Source: Salminus brasiliensis (lineage: Eukaryota > Chordata > Actinopteri > Characiformes > Bryconidae). Taken from it: a stretch of DNA of 64,000 nt. Under the pieces are notes generated by a model. It was not told the DNA's origin. It made no database searches and saw only the letters and a program-made list of their open reading frames with translations. Where the stretch lies: positions 26,410,782-26,474,781 of the forward strand of contig NC_132893.1 of the NCBI RefSeq assembly GCF_030463535.1. The letters are read 5' to 3'. Position numbers and translations under genes: made by a program. Positions 62,906 through 64,000 of the stretch are shown here, piece after piece (positions within the stretch are counted from its first letter, which is position 1; each line of letters begins with the position of its first letter).

Positions 62906-64000
62906 AAAATGTCAAAAGAGTGGAAAACTGCAAAAATGAAGAAGACAGAGATATTCATTCTTTCTCTTACTTGCATAACATCTGTTTTTTAATGTATTAA
63001 TAGAGAATCCCTATCTGAATATAATGCTAGTTCTTTAGAACCTGAAGCATATCAAAGGTAAATCACCAAGAGTGCAGCTGTGTGCAATTGTGACATGGGC
63101 ATCAGCGGATGATTTCTTTGACATGCAGATAATCTGCAGACTTCCTGAAGCAAATTCCTTCTCCTCTGTCCCGTACGACTCCCCCATTGTGTTACATTTC
63201 TTCCTGAAGGATTCCCCTTTTTATCCCATATATCAGCACTTCATCCACATTCATCACTGTTCCTGGATGAGCTGGAACATGTGATGTGATGTTCTGCTGT
63301 ATTCCTCAGTGAGGGTGAATCTGGGAGTGATTCAGGAAGAAGAGGCTTGACTAATGAGAGCAGCAGATGCAAAGAGGGAATGTGTTCAAGGTAAAAATGG
63401 CAGTACAGAGAAGGAGTTCTGCTCTGGAATGGCACGCAGGTGATGAATGAGAGCTCATAATACCACAGAGATCACAGTTTCTGTTCCGCTCACAAGCCCC
63501 TCTTTGTGTTTTTATAGGATTCGAGCCTCATTCCTCCTACTGAGAGCACCTGTCAGGGTGTTAAATTGGAGCGCAAACTGCTGTAATAAGAAGACATTTT
63601 TCTTTCCACTGGCATTTTCAACTAGGGCACTGTATGCCATTGCTGTCCTACAATGTCAGAGCTTCAAATATTATCATAACTTTCAAAAATATATTACCCT
63701 GTACTGTTCCTATTAAATCTGTTTGCGAATTTGGGATCAAGAACTTCCGGAAATAGGCAAACACATTATCGTTACTGTCACGCAAAACTGGATAATTTCT
63801 ATTGGTCAGTTTATGAAGACATTCAGACACAAAAAGACAACTGGCATATTTTGTAAATTATGTTCAAAAATAGCATTTTATTTGATATATATTAAATTAT
63901 TATTATAATTATAATCATTTGAATACTTGATTATTTACTAGTTACTCTGGTACTCATTCAAAACACTTAACACTTAACACCTAATTAGCAAAGCCGTTTA
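62906..64000. other. nrg1 intron 1, right edge, no gene seen
   Basis: No exon, RNA gene or clear repeat is recognised. The end of the window is AT-rich. Confidence 0.4.

Overview
The window is a stretch of ray-finned (teleost) fish genome. The evidence is vertebrate genes split by GT-AG introns, a dense load of fish-type Tc1/mariner, hAT-like, SINE and L2-like LINE repeats, and many (TA)n and (CA)n microsatellites. The SINE and Tc1 families look like those of otophysan fishes (characin/catfish side), but I cannot name the species.

Three protein-coding host genes are supported. They keep the order known from human 8p12: purg (minus strand, 13753-14841, one coding exon), wrn (plus strand, 35 coding exons from 21271 to 46663) and the first exon of the type II (GGF) form of nrg1 (plus strand, 53341-53848). 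I read wrn through exon by exon. The joined reading frame is 4302 nt, stays open throughout, and gives about 1433 residues with exonuclease, RecQ helicase, zinc/RQC and HRDC domains and a basic C-terminus. Human WRN has 1432 residues. purg and wrn are head to head, 6.4 kb apart. The rest of nrg1 lies beyond the right edge.

Layout: 1-13064 is gene-free, repeat-rich DNA. 13065-13752 is a CA-rich, minisatellite-bearing stretch just downstream of purg. 13753-15100 is purg and its GC-rich 5' region. 15100-21270 is the divergent purg/wrn spacer, which holds an intact Tc1 element. 21271-46751 is wrn, with many small transposon copies in its introns. 46752-53340 is the wrn-nrg1 spacer, with Tc1 fossils, a minisatellite and a GC-rich patch that may be conserved. 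53341-64000 is nrg1 exon 1 and part of its first intron, with a second intact Tc1, a deleted Tc1 derivative, hAT-like MITEs and an L2-like LINE fragment.

I found no RNA gene, CRISPR array or convincing new multi-gene system. The most notable observations are two almost identical, apparently intact Tc1 elements (one inside a perfect inverted repeat, one between the purg and wrn promoters), a wrn 3' splice site whose tract is a pure GT repeat, a glycine-rich insertion inside the first PUR repeat of purg, and a SINE and a LINE that share a 3' tail. The repeat families were recognised by reading, without database searches.
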